Source: Maribacter orientalis
Lineage (GTDB): Bacteria > Bacteroidota > Bacteroidia > Flavobacteriales > Flavobacteriaceae
DNA length: 64,000 nt
Assembly: GCF_900109345.1 (NCBI RefSeq)
Contig: NZ_FNZN01000004.1
Coordinates: forward strand, 62,001 to 126,000
Direction of reading: 5' to 3'
The position numbers and the translations under genes were made by a program. How positions within the stretch are numbered: the stretch's first letter is position 1; each line of letters opens with the position of its first letter. The notes beneath the pieces are model-generated. The model searched no databases, was not told the DNA's origin, and worked only from the letters and a program-made list of their open reading frames with translations. Positions 35,713 through 45,365 of this stretch are shown piece by piece.

Positions 35713-37071
35713 CTAATCTAAAGAAATAGGAATACCAAAATAGAATTCTAATATTTTTAATCTAAAGATATAATCGTATTTAGTACGAATTAAATCTGCC
35801 TCGGCATTATCAACCCTAGACTGCGCTTGACTGAACTCAAATGAATTCATTAAACCTACATCGAAACGTTCTTTTGAATAATTGTAAGCTAATCTTCTAG
35901 CCTCTAAAGTTTTTTCAGCGGCATAGTATGCTTTTGCGAATGTTGTAACATCAACATACCTTTGATTTACTGTTGTTTCCAAATCTAGCTTATCTTGTTC
36001 GAATTGAAGTTTAGACTTCTCTAAATTTATACGTGAACGTTGTACACTATTACGAGTACTCCAACCATTAAAAATCGGTACATTTAATTGTACACCATAA
36101 GAGATTCCATCAAAAATCCAAAGTTGGTCTATGAACCCAGGTGTAAAAACGCCTCCATTACCATCTGGTAAAGGTTGGGTGGCATCAGAATATCTTGCTC
36201 CATATTGAAAAAACCCACTTAAGGTAGGAGCATAAGCACCTTTTGCAATCTCTAAATCTTTCTCTGCTAAATCTACTGTAGACTCAGAAAACTTAATATC
36301 ATTTCTAAATTCTAATGCTTTCGCAAAAATTGTTTTAGCAGAATTATTCAATATATCCGATGGAGGGATTTCGAAAGATTCATCCGCAATATTAAAATTA
36401 TCGTAATCCGTTATTTGTAAAAGTTGTGCAAGGTTTATTCTTGAAATTAAAACTAAGCTTTCATTATTGACCATTTGTTGTTCTTGCCCAGCGGCAGTCG
36501 CCTCTAAATCAAGCAAATCTCCTTTTGGGACAACCCCAGAATCAACCAATTCCTTGGTTCGTTTTAAATCTTGTTCTGTAATAGCATATTGAGCCCTTGA
36601 CACTGCTAGGGCTTCTTTATTTGATAAGATTTGAAGATAAGCATTAGCTACGCTCAACTTTATATCATCTTTCAAATTATCTAATCTATACTGATTACTA
36701 ATTGCATTTAATTTTGCACGTTGCAATTGTTTAAAATTTCTTAATCCGTTGTAAAGAGTAATATTCGAGCTAATATTTCCACTAACACTAACAGTAGATT
36801 GATTACCTGCAACAGGCTGGTTTGAGGTGCTTACGATTGTAAACCCAACGTTTTTTGATGCACTTGAAGAAGCATTTAACGTAGGCAACATATTTCCGAT
36901 AGCATCAGACTCATCAATTCTTGCGTTTTCTAAATCCAACTCGAATTGTTCAACTGTTAAGTTGTTTTCTACAGCATAGAATACGCACTCTTCTAGAGTC
37001 CATCTCTTTTGTTGCGCCATACCCACCACAACAGAAAATATAAGTAGTAATCCTGTGATTTTTACTTTCAT
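35713..37071 (-). CDS. TolC family outer-membrane efflux protein
   Basis: This 452-residue protein has a signal peptide (MKVKITGLLLIFSVVVGMAQ) and two OEP repeats of long coiled-coil helices with short beta segments, the TolC trimeric channel design. It would form the outer-membrane exit for the adaptor-ABC complexes encoded upstream. It is the last gene of the locus, 70 bases after the downstream adaptor gene, and is followed by a terminator. Its leader contains CAATCAAA (37128-37135), also found before three other genes here. Substrates are unknown. Confidence 0.92.
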   Translation of the reverse strand: MKVKITGLLLIFSVVVGMAQQKRWTLEECVFYAVENNLTVEQFELDLENARIDESDAIGNMLPTLNASSSASKNVGFTIVSTSNQPVAGNQSTVSVSGNISSNITLYNGLRNFKQLQRAKLNAISNQYRLDNLKDDIKLSVANAYLQILSNKEALAVSRAQYAITEQDLKRTKELVDSGVVPKGDLLDLEATAAGQEQQMVNNESLVLISRINLAQLLQITDYDNFNIADESFEIPPSDILNNSAKTIFAKALEFRNDIKFSESTVDLAEKDLEIAKGAYAPTLSGFFQYGARYSDATQPLPDGNGGVFTPGFIDQLWIFDGISYGVQLNVPIFNGWSTRNSVQRSRINLEKSKLQFEQDKLDLETTVNQRYVDVTTFAKAYYAAEKTLEARRLAYNYSKERFDVGLMNSFEFSQAQSRVDNAEADLIRTKYDYIFRLKILEFYFGIPISLD

Positions 37072-37141
37072 TTGTTTACTTTTTTTGAAACCAAATTTAA
37101 TCTTTGGCTACATGATTCGTTTTTTGATTTGATTGATTGAA

Positions 37142-38266
37142 TTAATCTTCATTAGGGCTATTATCTTCACTCTTAGCCTCTAACTTATTCCAAATTTTTA
37201 TCTTGGCGTTCTCATCGATACCAGATACAATTTCAACATCTATACCATCACTAACACCTAAGACAAGTTCTTTCTTTTCAAACTCATTTTCTCCAGTTTC
37301 TACCTCAACATAAGGCTTATTGGTTTCTTTGTCAAACTGCAATAATGCTTCTTTAATCGACAAAACATCTTTCTTTTCTTCTAATACGATTGCAGCATTT
37401 GCGCTATAACCTGCTCGTACATTTGTGCTATCAGAAACTACTAAATCACCTTCTATCTTAAATTGAACAGCACCCTCTTCTTCGACTCCCTTAGGTGCTA
37501 TAAACTTTAGTTTAGCATAAAATTTTTCATCTTGTAAAGCTCCCATACTAATTTCTAATGGCATACCCACTTTCAATTTGCCAACTTCAGCCTCGTCAAC
37601 TTCACCTTCAAATATCATTTTCGACATATCGGCAATGGTAGCAATGGTAGTACCATCATTAAAGTTATTACTTTGAATAACTTGATCACCTACTTCGACA
37701 GGAATCTCTAATAAAGTACCTGTTACCGTAGCTCTAATATTAGTATTAGCGCTTGATGAGCCACCTGCAGAACCAACCCTAATAATTTGATAATCTGCTT
37801 GTGCATTTTGCAATTCTTGCACTGCTTGGTCATAGCTAAGTTTTTGAGTATTGTAAACTTGACTTGAAATCACCCCTTTATCAAAAAGTGTTTTGTTACG
37901 GTCATACTCAATTTTCGTATTTCCTAAAGCAATATTGGCATTGTTCACCCGTCCTTTTGCCTGGTTTAAAGTTTGTTCGTTTGGAACCACTTTAATGGTC
38001 GCAATTAAGTCTCCCGCTTTTACTTGCGATCCTTCTTCTAAGAACACATTTTCAATGATACCCGAAATCTGAGGCTTAATCTCAATTTCATCTTGTGGTA
38101 TTACCTTGCCAGTAACCACCACTTTATTTACGATATCTCTTTTTACAACTTGCTCTGTTTCATATGTTTTTAGAGGTGTGCTATTTTTCTTTAAAAAATA
38201 GACTACTGCAGCCAATATTCCTATAACCGCCACTCCTAGTAATCCGTACTTTACATACTTGTTCAT
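37142..38266 (-). CDS. MacA-like periplasmic adaptor subunit (HlyD/RND family), downstream copy
   Basis: This 374-residue membrane fusion protein has an N-terminal anchor (about 7-25), a split biotinyl-lipoyl domain (KPQISGIIENVFLEEGSQVKAGD), a helical hairpin that should contact TolC (about 95-145), and beta-barrel and membrane-proximal domains. It closely resembles the other adaptor at 41.6-42.7 kb (shared (K)PxISGxIE, GDL(I/L)xTIKVVPN and LFDKGVIS). I prefer the ATG at 38266; a TTG two codons upstream is the only alternative. It connects the permeases encoded before it to the TolC channel encoded after it. Confidence 0.9.
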   Translation of the reverse strand: MNKYVKYGLLGVAVIGILAAVVYFLKKNSTPLKTYETEQVVKRDIVNKVVVTGKVIPQDEIEIKPQISGIIENVFLEEGSQVKAGDLIATIKVVPNEQTLNQAKGRVNNANIALGNTKIEYDRNKTLFDKGVISSQVYNTQKLSYDQAVQELQNAQADYQIIRVGSAGGSSSANTNIRATVTGTLLEIPVEVGDQVIQSNNFNDGTTIATIADMSKMIFEGEVDEAEVGKLKVGMPLEISMGALQDEKFYAKLKFIAPKGVEEEGAVQFKIEGDLVVSDSTNVRAGYSANAAIVLEEKKDVLSIKEALLQFDKETNKPYVEVETGENEFEKKELVLGVSDGIDVEIVSGIDENAKIKIWNKLEAKSEDNSPNED

Positions 38267-38309
38267 GCTCAACTATTTGATTGTTATTTATTCTTCTCTA
38301 TTTGGTTTG

Positions 38310-39566
38310 TTACTCTTCTCTTAATGCATCAATCGGTTTAATTCTAATGGCTCTATTAGCAGGAATTAAACCTATTAAAACACTAAGGCCGATCATTAAA
38401 ATAAAGGATGTTAAAAATTGGGGGATGCTTATCATTAAATTATAAAATGGCAAATCACTATTATCTCCTATCATATTGTTAGCAATCGCCAGAAATCCTA
38501 CTGCAATAGCAAAACCAACAAAACCAGCAAACACAGTAATTACAATAGATTCTAAAACTATTTGACGTTTAACCACTTTAGGCGTAGCACCCAAAGCTCT
38601 TCGAATTCCTATCTCTTTAGTACGCTCCTTAACAGTAATCAAAAGGATATTACTAATTGCGATTACACCTGCCAAGAGAGTTAAAATTCCAACAAAAAAT
38701 GATACCCCTTGCAATACACCGGTAAAGGCAGAAACATTATTAAAAACCTCTGAGAGGTCAAAACTTCCAATTGCTCGTTCATCTATAGGGTTGATATCAT
38801 ATTTGTTTTTCAACAAACCTTTAATTTTACTTTCAACAATGGGTACTTTAGTATCTTCTCGAACTGAAATTGCCATCCAACCCATTCTATCTCCTGATCC
38901 AAATGCTTTCTGAAATGTAGAAAATGGAATATATACCGAATTTTCACCGTCAATATTTATATTCTGGTTTGGTTTATATATACCGACAATATTAAAGAAT
39001 ACTCCATTTATTCGAACATCTTCACCAACTGCAGTTTCCCCCTTTTCGAATAGAAGCTTGTAGGTTTCTTCACCAATTACACAGACCTTTTTTGCATCGG
39101 TCATGTCGTTCTCATTTAAGAAACGCCCAGCAACCAACTTCTTTTTCATGATGTCATCGATATTAGGATAATCCCCATATACCGCTGAACCACTAGTAAG
39201 TCCTTTTCTATATACCGTCACTACACCCCTATGACTACCAAGTTCTATACGTGGTGCCAATACTTCTATTTCTTCAATCTGCTCTTTTAAAATGGTTGCA
39301 TCTTCTAATTTGAATTGAATTCTGCGCCCTCTTTCAAAACCTTTGTATGGTTCAGATGTGCTTTGGCTCCAAATAAATAGACTATTGGAAGCTGTACCGG
39401 CAAATATCTTCTGAAATCCATTACTCATTCCGTTAGCACCTCCCAATAAGAGAACGAGAATTATCATAGCGATAATAACCCCTAACATCGTTAAAAATGT
39501 TCGAAACATGTTCTTACCTAGTGTGGCAAAAATCTCAGACCATAAATCTCTATCTAATATCCACAT
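38310..39566 (-). CDS. MacB-like ABC permease, type B of the downstream block
   Basis: This 418-residue permease has one N-terminal transmembrane helix (about 20-43), a large periplasmic MacB_PCD domain and three C-terminal helices of the FtsX fold, with the coupling motif KERTKEIGIRRALGA. MacB-type transporters do not carry substrate through the membrane; they pump it from the periplasm through TolC by long-range movement. It resembles the permease at 42744-44000 more than its direct neighbour (shared PYKG...GRR..FKLED). No ATPase domain is fused. Its start is one base after the preceding permease stop. Confidence 0.9.
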   Translation of the reverse strand: MWILDRDLWSEIFATLGKNMFRTFLTMLGVIIAMIILVLLLGGANGMSNGFQKIFAGTASNSLFIWSQSTSEPYKGFERGRRIQFKLEDATILKEQIEEIEVLAPRIELGSHRGVVTVYRKGLTSGSAVYGDYPNIDDIMKKKLVAGRFLNENDMTDAKKVCVIGEETYKLLFEKGETAVGEDVRINGVFFNIVGIYKPNQNINIDGENSVYIPFSTFQKAFGSGDRMGWMAISVREDTKVPIVESKIKGLLKNKYDINPIDERAIGSFDLSEVFNNVSAFTGVLQGVSFFVGILTLLAGVIAISNILLITVKERTKEIGIRRALGATPKVVKRQIVLESIVITVFAGFVGFAIAVGFLAIANNMIGDNSDLPFYNLMISIPQFLTSFILMIGLSVLIGLIPANRAIRIKPIDALREE

Positions 39567-39567
39567 A

Positions 39568-40797
39568 TTATTTATCGCTTAGTGCTACAATTGGTTTAAC
39601 CTTTGCTGCTTTCATCGCAGGAATTAATCCCGCTAAAACACCCGCTACAATTAATATTATTGTTGCAGTTACTACTATTGACATACTTACCGACGGATTT
39701 GCAAAAGCCCCAGATTTAATATTTGGACCTATAATAGCCAATAACCCTGTTGCAATAGCCAAACCTATAAAACCTGACAAAGCAGTTATAAAAACAGATT
39801 CGAACAATACTAGTTTAATTATTGACCAAGGTTCGGCACCTAGTGCTTTACGAACACCTATTTCTTTTGTACGTTCCTTTATTATGAATACCATAATATT
39901 ACCGATTCCTACTATACCAGAAAGAAGGATTAAAAGTCCTACAATAATCACTGCAATATCCAAACCTCCCGTAAAATTGCTGATATCTTCAAAGACCTCG
40001 GCATAATTGAAAATTCGAATACCTGCTTGATCTTGCGGAGCAATTTTAAACCTACGTCTAAAAACACTTTCTAATCGGTCTGAAAATTCTAACGCTTTGG
40101 TAAGATTGTATTCAGGATTATAGGTCAACGCTATTTGATCTATGTGATTTGTTTGACCATACATTTTCTGAAATGTACTAGTTGGCGCATAAATATTACG
40201 CTCTGCATTATCATCACCATCGTCGGTGAAGGTTCCAATTACTCTAAAAGGAAGTCCGTTAAACTCAACAAACTTGCCAATGGCATCTTCATTCTTAAAT
40301 AAATCTTCCTCTACTTTTCTACCAATTACGGCAACTTTGGAGGCATTGAGCAAGTCATTTATATTTATGAACCTGCCTTTATTAACAATGGTCTTTTCTA
40401 TTGCTTGATGATCGGGATAAACTGCTTGAACATTATAGCTGCCAGTTTCACTTTTATAGCGTGCCGATGTGTTTTGAAAAACTCTTGGACTTATATACTC
40501 TACATCATTAGGGAAACTTCTTTTAATATATTCGATATCATCATTGGTAAGTTGAATTCTTCTTCCTGCCTCAAAACCACCATACGCCAAAGAAGTTGTA
40601 CCCGTTCGTATAAAAATAGAATTTGTGGCATCATCACTAAACTGTGACGTAAAGCCATTCTGCATTCCATTTACAGAAGCTAAAAGCATTACCAGAATAA
40701 AGATTCCCCAACCCACAGAAAAACCAGTTAAAAAAGTTCTTAACTTGTTATTGCTGATGCTATGGTAAATCTCTTGCCAAATGTCTCTATCAAACAT
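39568..40797 (-). CDS. MacB-like ABC permease, type A of the downstream block
   Basis: This 409-residue permease has the same four-helix FtsX layout with a large periplasmic domain and the motif KERTKEIGVRKALGA. Its closest relative in the window is the permease at 44067-45314 (shared NKLRTFLTG, GMQNG and ISPR...S...Y pattern). It probably pairs with the type B permease encoded right after it as a heterodimer. Its start overlaps the ATPase stop by 8 bases. No fused ATPase domain. Confidence 0.9.
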   Translation of the reverse strand: MFDRDIWQEIYHSISNNKLRTFLTGFSVGWGIFILVMLLASVNGMQNGFTSQFSDDATNSIFIRTGTTSLAYGGFEAGRRIQLTNDDIEYIKRSFPNDVEYISPRVFQNTSARYKSETGSYNVQAVYPDHQAIEKTIVNKGRFININDLLNASKVAVIGRKVEEDLFKNEDAIGKFVEFNGLPFRVIGTFTDDGDDNAERNIYAPTSTFQKMYGQTNHIDQIALTYNPEYNLTKALEFSDRLESVFRRRFKIAPQDQAGIRIFNYAEVFEDISNFTGGLDIAVIIVGLLILLSGIVGIGNIMVFIIKERTKEIGVRKALGAEPWSIIKLVLFESVFITALSGFIGLAIATGLLAIIGPNIKSGAFANPSVSMSIVVTATIILIVAGVLAGLIPAMKAAKVKPIVALSDK

Positions 40798-41491
40798 ATT
40801 TCGCTGCTCTTACCTGTTCAATTTTCTTGTCCTCTATAATAATACCATCCTTTAAATGCACGATACGCTTGCACATAGCAGCAATATCTGGTTCGTGGGT
40901 AACTATTAAAATAGTATTCCCTTGATCATTAATTTTCTGAATTAAATCCATCACCTCATAAGAAGTTGTACTATCCAAGGCACCAGTTGGCTCATCGGCC
41001 AATAGCACTTTAGGTTCTGCGGCCATTGCCCTTGCAATTGCTACACGTTGCTTTTGACCACCAGAAAGTTCACTAGGTAAATGTGTTGCCCATTCCTTTA
41101 ACCCTACCTGTTCTAAATATTTAAGAGCCTTTTCTTGACGTTCTTTTCGAGGTACTTTTTGGTAATATAACGGTAACGCAACATTTTCCGCGGCACTTTT
41201 ATAATTGATTAGGTTGAACGATTGAAATACAAACCCCAAAAACTTGTTTCGGTAACGAGCGGCTTTAGTCTCATTAAGATCCTTAATAGGCACATTATCC
41301 AAGATGTATTCGCCAGAATCCAAACTATCCAGCATACCCAGAATATTCAATAACGTAGATTTACCTGAACCAGAGGAGCCCATAATAGCTACCAATTCAC
41401 CCTCCTCAACATTAAAATTTATTCCCTTAAGTACGTGAAGTGAATTTTTGCCCATTTTATAGGACTTATGAAGATTTTTAATTTGAATCAT
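40790..41491 (-). CDS. ABC transporter ATP-binding protein, MacB/LolD type (only ATPase of the locus)
   Basis: This 233-residue ATPase has Walker A GSSGSGKST (38-46), the signature LSGGQKQR (142-149) and Walker B VLLADEP with E167. The MacB/LolD-like GxxxD-type loops point to tripartite export. It is the only ATPase gene among four permease genes. I use the ATG at 41491 (MIQIKNLHKSY); an in-frame ATG at 41533 would add 14 unusual residues and would begin inside the conserved upstream element at 41531-41561. Confidence 0.92.
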   Translation of the reverse strand: MIQIKNLHKSYKMGKNSLHVLKGINFNVEEGELVAIMGSSGSGKSTLLNILGMLDSLDSGEYILDNVPIKDLNETKAARYRNKFLGFVFQSFNLINYKSAAENVALPLYYQKVPRKERQEKALKYLEQVGLKEWATHLPSELSGGQKQRVAIARAMAAEPKVLLADEPTGALDSTTSYEVMDLIQKINDQGNTILIVTHEPDIAAMCKRIVHLKDGIIIEDKKIEQVRAAKYV

Positions 41492-41530
41492 GTTGGTTGT
41501 TGTTTTGGACAATTTTCTACACTGTCTATG

Positions 41531-41561
41531 CATTAGACTAGCCAGTGTTTAAATTGTTACA
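41531..41561 (-). promoter_or_regulatory. Conserved two-part element upstream of the ATPase gene
   Basis: On the minus strand: TGTAAC, 10 bases, then CTGGCTAGTCTAATG. The same arrangement, with two differences in the second part, is found upstream of the first permease at 45366-45396. It lies 39 bases before the ATPase start. It does not contain a TAnnTTTG box, so it may be a regulator-binding site or an unusual promoter. Confidence 0.6.
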
Positions 41562-41586
41562 TCAATTGATTTATTTTTTTGCTTTT

Positions 41587-42702
41587 TTAATTTTCTGCTA
41601 ATACATCTGGCTTAACCTCGTTCCAAACTTTTATTTTCTCGCCCTCTTTTATACCAGAATTAATCTGTACATATATTCCATCACTAATTCCCAGTTCAAT
41701 ATCTCTTCGCTCAAACTGCTGCTTCCCATTTTCAATTTCTACAAACGGTTTTTTAGTCTTATCATCAAACTGAATCAAAGCTTCCTTAACCGCTAAAACA
41801 TTATCGGCACGGGCCAATATTATAGATGCATTGGCACTTAATCCGGCTCTAATAAATATTGAATCTTGCTTTTTCAGAGTTCCTTTAATTTCAAATTGTA
41901 TTGCACCATTTTCCTCATTTCCTTTTGGAGCTATATAATCTAATACGGCATCAAAAATCTTATTTTCGATTGCTCCTACAGTTATTTCTAATGGAAGGTC
42001 TTCTTTGATTTTACCAACTTCAGACTCATCAACCTTTCCTTCAAAAATCATTTTATCAACATCTGCTATGGCAGCAATGGTAGTTCCTTCATTAAAATTA
42101 TTACTTTCAATTACCTGATTACCCACTTCTACCGGTACTTCTAAAACCATACCACTAACCGTTGCTCTAATTTGAGTATTGGCTGCATTACCATAACCGG
42201 CAGTTGTTCCTGTTTTTACAATATCATATCGCTTATTGGCCGCAGCATATGATTGTTTTGCCTGATTATAAGTTACCTCTGCCCTTTCCAAATCCACTTT
42301 TGATATTACACCTTTATCGAACAGTCCTTTTTGACGCCCAAAATTCCGTAGTTGATCATCTAAATTAATTTTAGTTTCGTCAATAGTATTTCTTGCATCA
42401 TTCAGAGCATTAAGATTGGGAACAACCTTAATAGTGCAAAGCAAATCACCAGATTTTACATAATCGCCACCTTCAACAAAGATCTCTTCAATAACTCCAG
42501 ATATATTCGGCTTAATTAAAACCTCCTCTAACGGAAGTATACTTCCGGTGGCCATCGTTTTTTTAATGATTGTCTGTTTCGAAGGTTCCTCAGTTAAATA
42601 AACAACCGGATCCTCTGCGTTCTTTTGATATAAATAATACATAGAACCGCCAAATGCTAATACTATGATTAGTAGAATGATAATTGTTGTTGATTTTTTC
42701 AT
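41587..42702 (-). CDS. MacA-like periplasmic adaptor subunit, upstream copy
   Basis: This 371-residue membrane fusion protein has an N-terminal anchor (about 5-24), lipoyl half-motifs (KPNISGVIEEIFVEGGDYVKSGD), a helical hairpin (about 95-150) and beta-barrel domains. It is a clear paralogue of the adaptor at 37.1-38.3 kb. It ends the first block (permease A, permease B, adaptor), which has no TolC or ATPase gene of its own. CAATCAAA lies 3 bases before its ATG (42706-42713). Confidence 0.9.
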   Translation of the reverse strand: MKKSTTIIILLIIVLAFGGSMYYLYQKNAEDPVVYLTEEPSKQTIIKKTMATGSILPLEEVLIKPNISGVIEEIFVEGGDYVKSGDLLCTIKVVPNLNALNDARNTIDETKINLDDQLRNFGRQKGLFDKGVISKVDLERAEVTYNQAKQSYAAANKRYDIVKTGTTAGYGNAANTQIRATVSGMVLEVPVEVGNQVIESNNFNEGTTIAAIADVDKMIFEGKVDESEVGKIKEDLPLEITVGAIENKIFDAVLDYIAPKGNEENGAIQFEIKGTLKKQDSIFIRAGLSANASIILARADNVLAVKEALIQFDDKTKKPFVEIENGKQQFERRDIELGISDGIYVQINSGIKEGEKIKVWNEVKPDVLAEN

Positions 42703-42743
42703 TTTTTTGATTGGTTATATATTTTTCTGATTAATAAATTTAT

Positions 42744-44000
42744 TTATTCTGTTCTTAATGCCTCAATAGGTCTTATTTTAATAGCACTTTGAGCAGGTAT
42801 AAAGCCAGCTAACAATCCAGAGAATATTAAAATGACCAATGCGCTTACTACCACACCCAAACTTACACTGGGGTTTACAAACATATCTACTGGACCTACA
42901 GAATCGAGCACTGCATTTACCCCATATATAAATACCGCTCCGAAAATTATACCAACCATACCTGATATAATGGTTAGAAATATAGATTCCATAAGAATTT
43001 GTTTTTTGATAGACCAAGGTGCTTCTCCCAATGCCCTTCTAATACCAATTTCTTTGGTTCGCTCCTTAATAACTATCAACATAATATTGCTTACCCCTAT
43101 AATGCCCGATAATAATACCAGAACACCTACAAAATATGCAACCCAACGCAATGCTCCAAACAAGCTTTCTACCCTATTGAATTGTTCGTATAAATCAAAA
43201 TAGCCAACGGCACGCTTATCATCTGGATGAATCTTACGGCTCTCTTTAACAACATCTACAATTTTTTCTTTTAAATTAGAAATTGAACTACCATCTTTAG
43301 CCGTAATTGCCATCCAACCTACATCATTAGCTGTATTAAATGCTTGTGAAAAAGCCGTAAAGGGAACAAATATTTCTTTTTGGCCTTCTTCACCACCGCC
43401 ATCACTTTTCTTCTGATAGGTACCTACCACCATAAAATTGACACCTTGTATAATTACGTATGTACCTATAACATTTTCACCTTGCCCATATAGTTCATTT
43501 TTTACCCCATCGCCGATGATAGCGATTTTGCGTTTTTCCTCAATATCATTTTGATTAAGAAACCTGCCTGAAGTAATTGTCATTGGCTCTTGCCGTATAA
43601 TCTGCGGATAATCGCCATACACATTAAAAGCACCTGTTTTTAAACCTCGTACAACATTATTACCACCACCAAAACCTCCTAATTGATTTCTAGGAGATAT
43701 AAACCGAAGGTTCGGCACGTTGTCCTTTATAGCCTGTACATCTTCTAATTTAAAATTAAAGCGTCTACCTTTTGGTAATCCTTTATAGGGTATTGTAGTA
43801 TTTCTAGACCACATAAACATGGTATTGGTGGCAATATCACCAAAATCTGCCCGAATACCATTTTCCAATCCTTTTCCCGCTGCAAGTAGTATAATTAAAA
43901 TAAATACACCCCAACCCACACCAAAAGAAGTAGCTAATGTTCTAAAAACATTGCTAGACAAAACTTCCATTATTTCTTTCCAACGGTCTTTGTTGAACAT
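42744..44000 (-). CDS. MacB-like ABC permease, type B of the upstream block
   Basis: This 418-residue permease has the four-helix FtsX fold, a glycine-rich insertion in the periplasmic domain (NQLGGFGGGNNV) and the motif KERTKEIGIRRALGEAP. It pairs in sequence with the permease at 38310-39566, with which it shares PYKGLPKGRRFNFKLED-like residues. It follows the type A permease by 66 bases and precedes its adaptor by 41 bases. No ATPase domain. Confidence 0.9.
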   Translation of the reverse strand: MFNKDRWKEIMEVLSSNVFRTLATSFGVGWGVFILIILLAAGKGLENGIRADFGDIATNTMFMWSRNTTIPYKGLPKGRRFNFKLEDVQAIKDNVPNLRFISPRNQLGGFGGGNNVVRGLKTGAFNVYGDYPQIIRQEPMTITSGRFLNQNDIEEKRKIAIIGDGVKNELYGQGENVIGTYVIIQGVNFMVVGTYQKKSDGGGEEGQKEIFVPFTAFSQAFNTANDVGWMAITAKDGSSISNLKEKIVDVVKESRKIHPDDKRAVGYFDLYEQFNRVESLFGALRWVAYFVGVLVLLSGIIGVSNIMLIVIKERTKEIGIRRALGEAPWSIKKQILMESIFLTIISGMVGIIFGAVFIYGVNAVLDSVGPVDMFVNPSVSLGVVVSALVILIFSGLLAGFIPAQSAIKIRPIEALRTE

Positions 44001-44066
44001 GCTTAAGTTTTATTAATTATTGGTACAACTGCCATAATACCATCATATAAATGAATAACTTCTATA

Positions 44067-45314
44067 TCATTGATCCCTTAAAGCTTCAATAACCTGAATC
44101 TTGGCCGCACGCCATGCAGGAAAAAAACCAGCCACGGCACCTGCAAAAATCAAAACAAAAACAGTGGTAAGCGCAACGTTAAAATCAACCGAAGGGTTAA
44201 GCACATAATCTACTTCAACATGTGGGCCTACAATCTCCAATAATCCCATACTTAAAATAAGTCCGGTAAATCCAGCGATTGCAGTGATGAAAATAGCTTC
44301 ATGCAAAATCATTCCAACAATCGACCAAGGTTTAGCTCCCAATGCTTTTCGAATACCGATTTCTCTAGTTCGTTCTTTCACTACTATTAGCATAATATTA
44401 CTTACCCCAACAATACCGGCAATAATTGTACACACCCCTACAAACCAAAAGAAAAATTTGATTCCGCCCATTAGGGAATAAAAGCGCTTAGCTTCTTCCA
44501 TAGGATTATAAATCTGAATGGCACTTGTGTCATCAGGAGCTACGGTATGTGCTTTTTGTAGGTAAGATTTAAGGTCGTTCTTAAACTTGATAGATTGTGC
44601 CACCGCAGCTTCAAAATCTTCTACTGGCGGTAATGTATAGGACAAGTTGTTCAATTTATCTGCCCCATTAAAAACTTGTTGTGCGGTACTTATAGGAATA
44701 TAAATACGGTCTTCTTCACGTTCACCGCCAATATCACCATACACCCCGACAATTTTAAAAGATATACCAGATATATCTAAAACCTCTCCTACAGGACTTT
44801 CCAATTCTTTAAATACTTCTCGATTTATTTTGTTGCTGATAATGGCAACCTTTGCCCTAGTATCTTCATCTTGCTGATTCAAAAATCTACCTTGCGAAAT
44901 AAATTCATTCTCTATGAATTGAAATTGATGAGATACGCCTTGTACATTATATGCTAAAGATTCATTACCGTAGTTGACAAATGAATTTCGCACGAATATT
45001 CTTGGCGACTTATTCTCTATTTGGTCTTCTAATAAAGTAGCTGCAAACTCATAATTCTCATTTCGTAATTGAATAGGTCTACCAGGGTTCATCCCTTTAA
45101 ATTCAATTGTGGTAACACCAGGCCAAACCCAAACACTAGTTGCTGCATCTTGTTCAAATTCTTTGGCAATACCATTTTGCATTCCTTGCCCGAAACCCAA
45201 TAAAATAACCAAAATAAATATTCCTGAAGCCACGGAAAGTCCCGTGAGAAAAGTTCGCAATTTATTTTTGCGAATAGTATCGAAGATTTCCTGCCAACGT
45301 TCTAGATCGAACAT
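44067..45314 (-). CDS. MacB-like ABC permease, type A of the upstream block
   Basis: This 415-residue permease starts MFDLERWQEIFDTIRKNKLRTFLTG, nearly the same opening as the type A permease of the other block. It has the large periplasmic domain, three C-terminal helices and the motif KERTREIGIRKALGA. It is the first gene of the locus; the conserved two-part element lies 51 bases upstream and CAATCAAA 12 bases upstream (45327-45334). It depends on an ATPase encoded elsewhere, probably the one at 40.8-41.5 kb. Confidence 0.9.
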   Translation of the reverse strand: MFDLERWQEIFDTIRKNKLRTFLTGLSVASGIFILVILLGFGQGMQNGIAKEFEQDAATSVWVWPGVTTIEFKGMNPGRPIQLRNENYEFAATLLEDQIENKSPRIFVRNSFVNYGNESLAYNVQGVSHQFQFIENEFISQGRFLNQQDEDTRAKVAIISNKINREVFKELESPVGEVLDISGISFKIVGVYGDIGGEREEDRIYIPISTAQQVFNGADKLNNLSYTLPPVEDFEAAVAQSIKFKNDLKSYLQKAHTVAPDDTSAIQIYNPMEEAKRFYSLMGGIKFFFWFVGVCTIIAGIVGVSNIMLIVVKERTREIGIRKALGAKPWSIVGMILHEAIFITAIAGFTGLILSMGLLEIVGPHVEVDYVLNPSVDFNVALTTVFVLIFAGAVAGFFPAWRAAKIQVIEALRDQ

Positions 45315-45365
45315 GAGATTGATTAATTTGATTGATTGATGAATGCAATTTAAATATCACACAAT

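Noticed and set aside
39497-40006. A 169-codon frame antisense to two ABC permeases
   Set aside because: It spans the junction of two genuine permease genes on the other strand and its composition (isoleucine, threonine, proline runs) is that of antisense permease helices.
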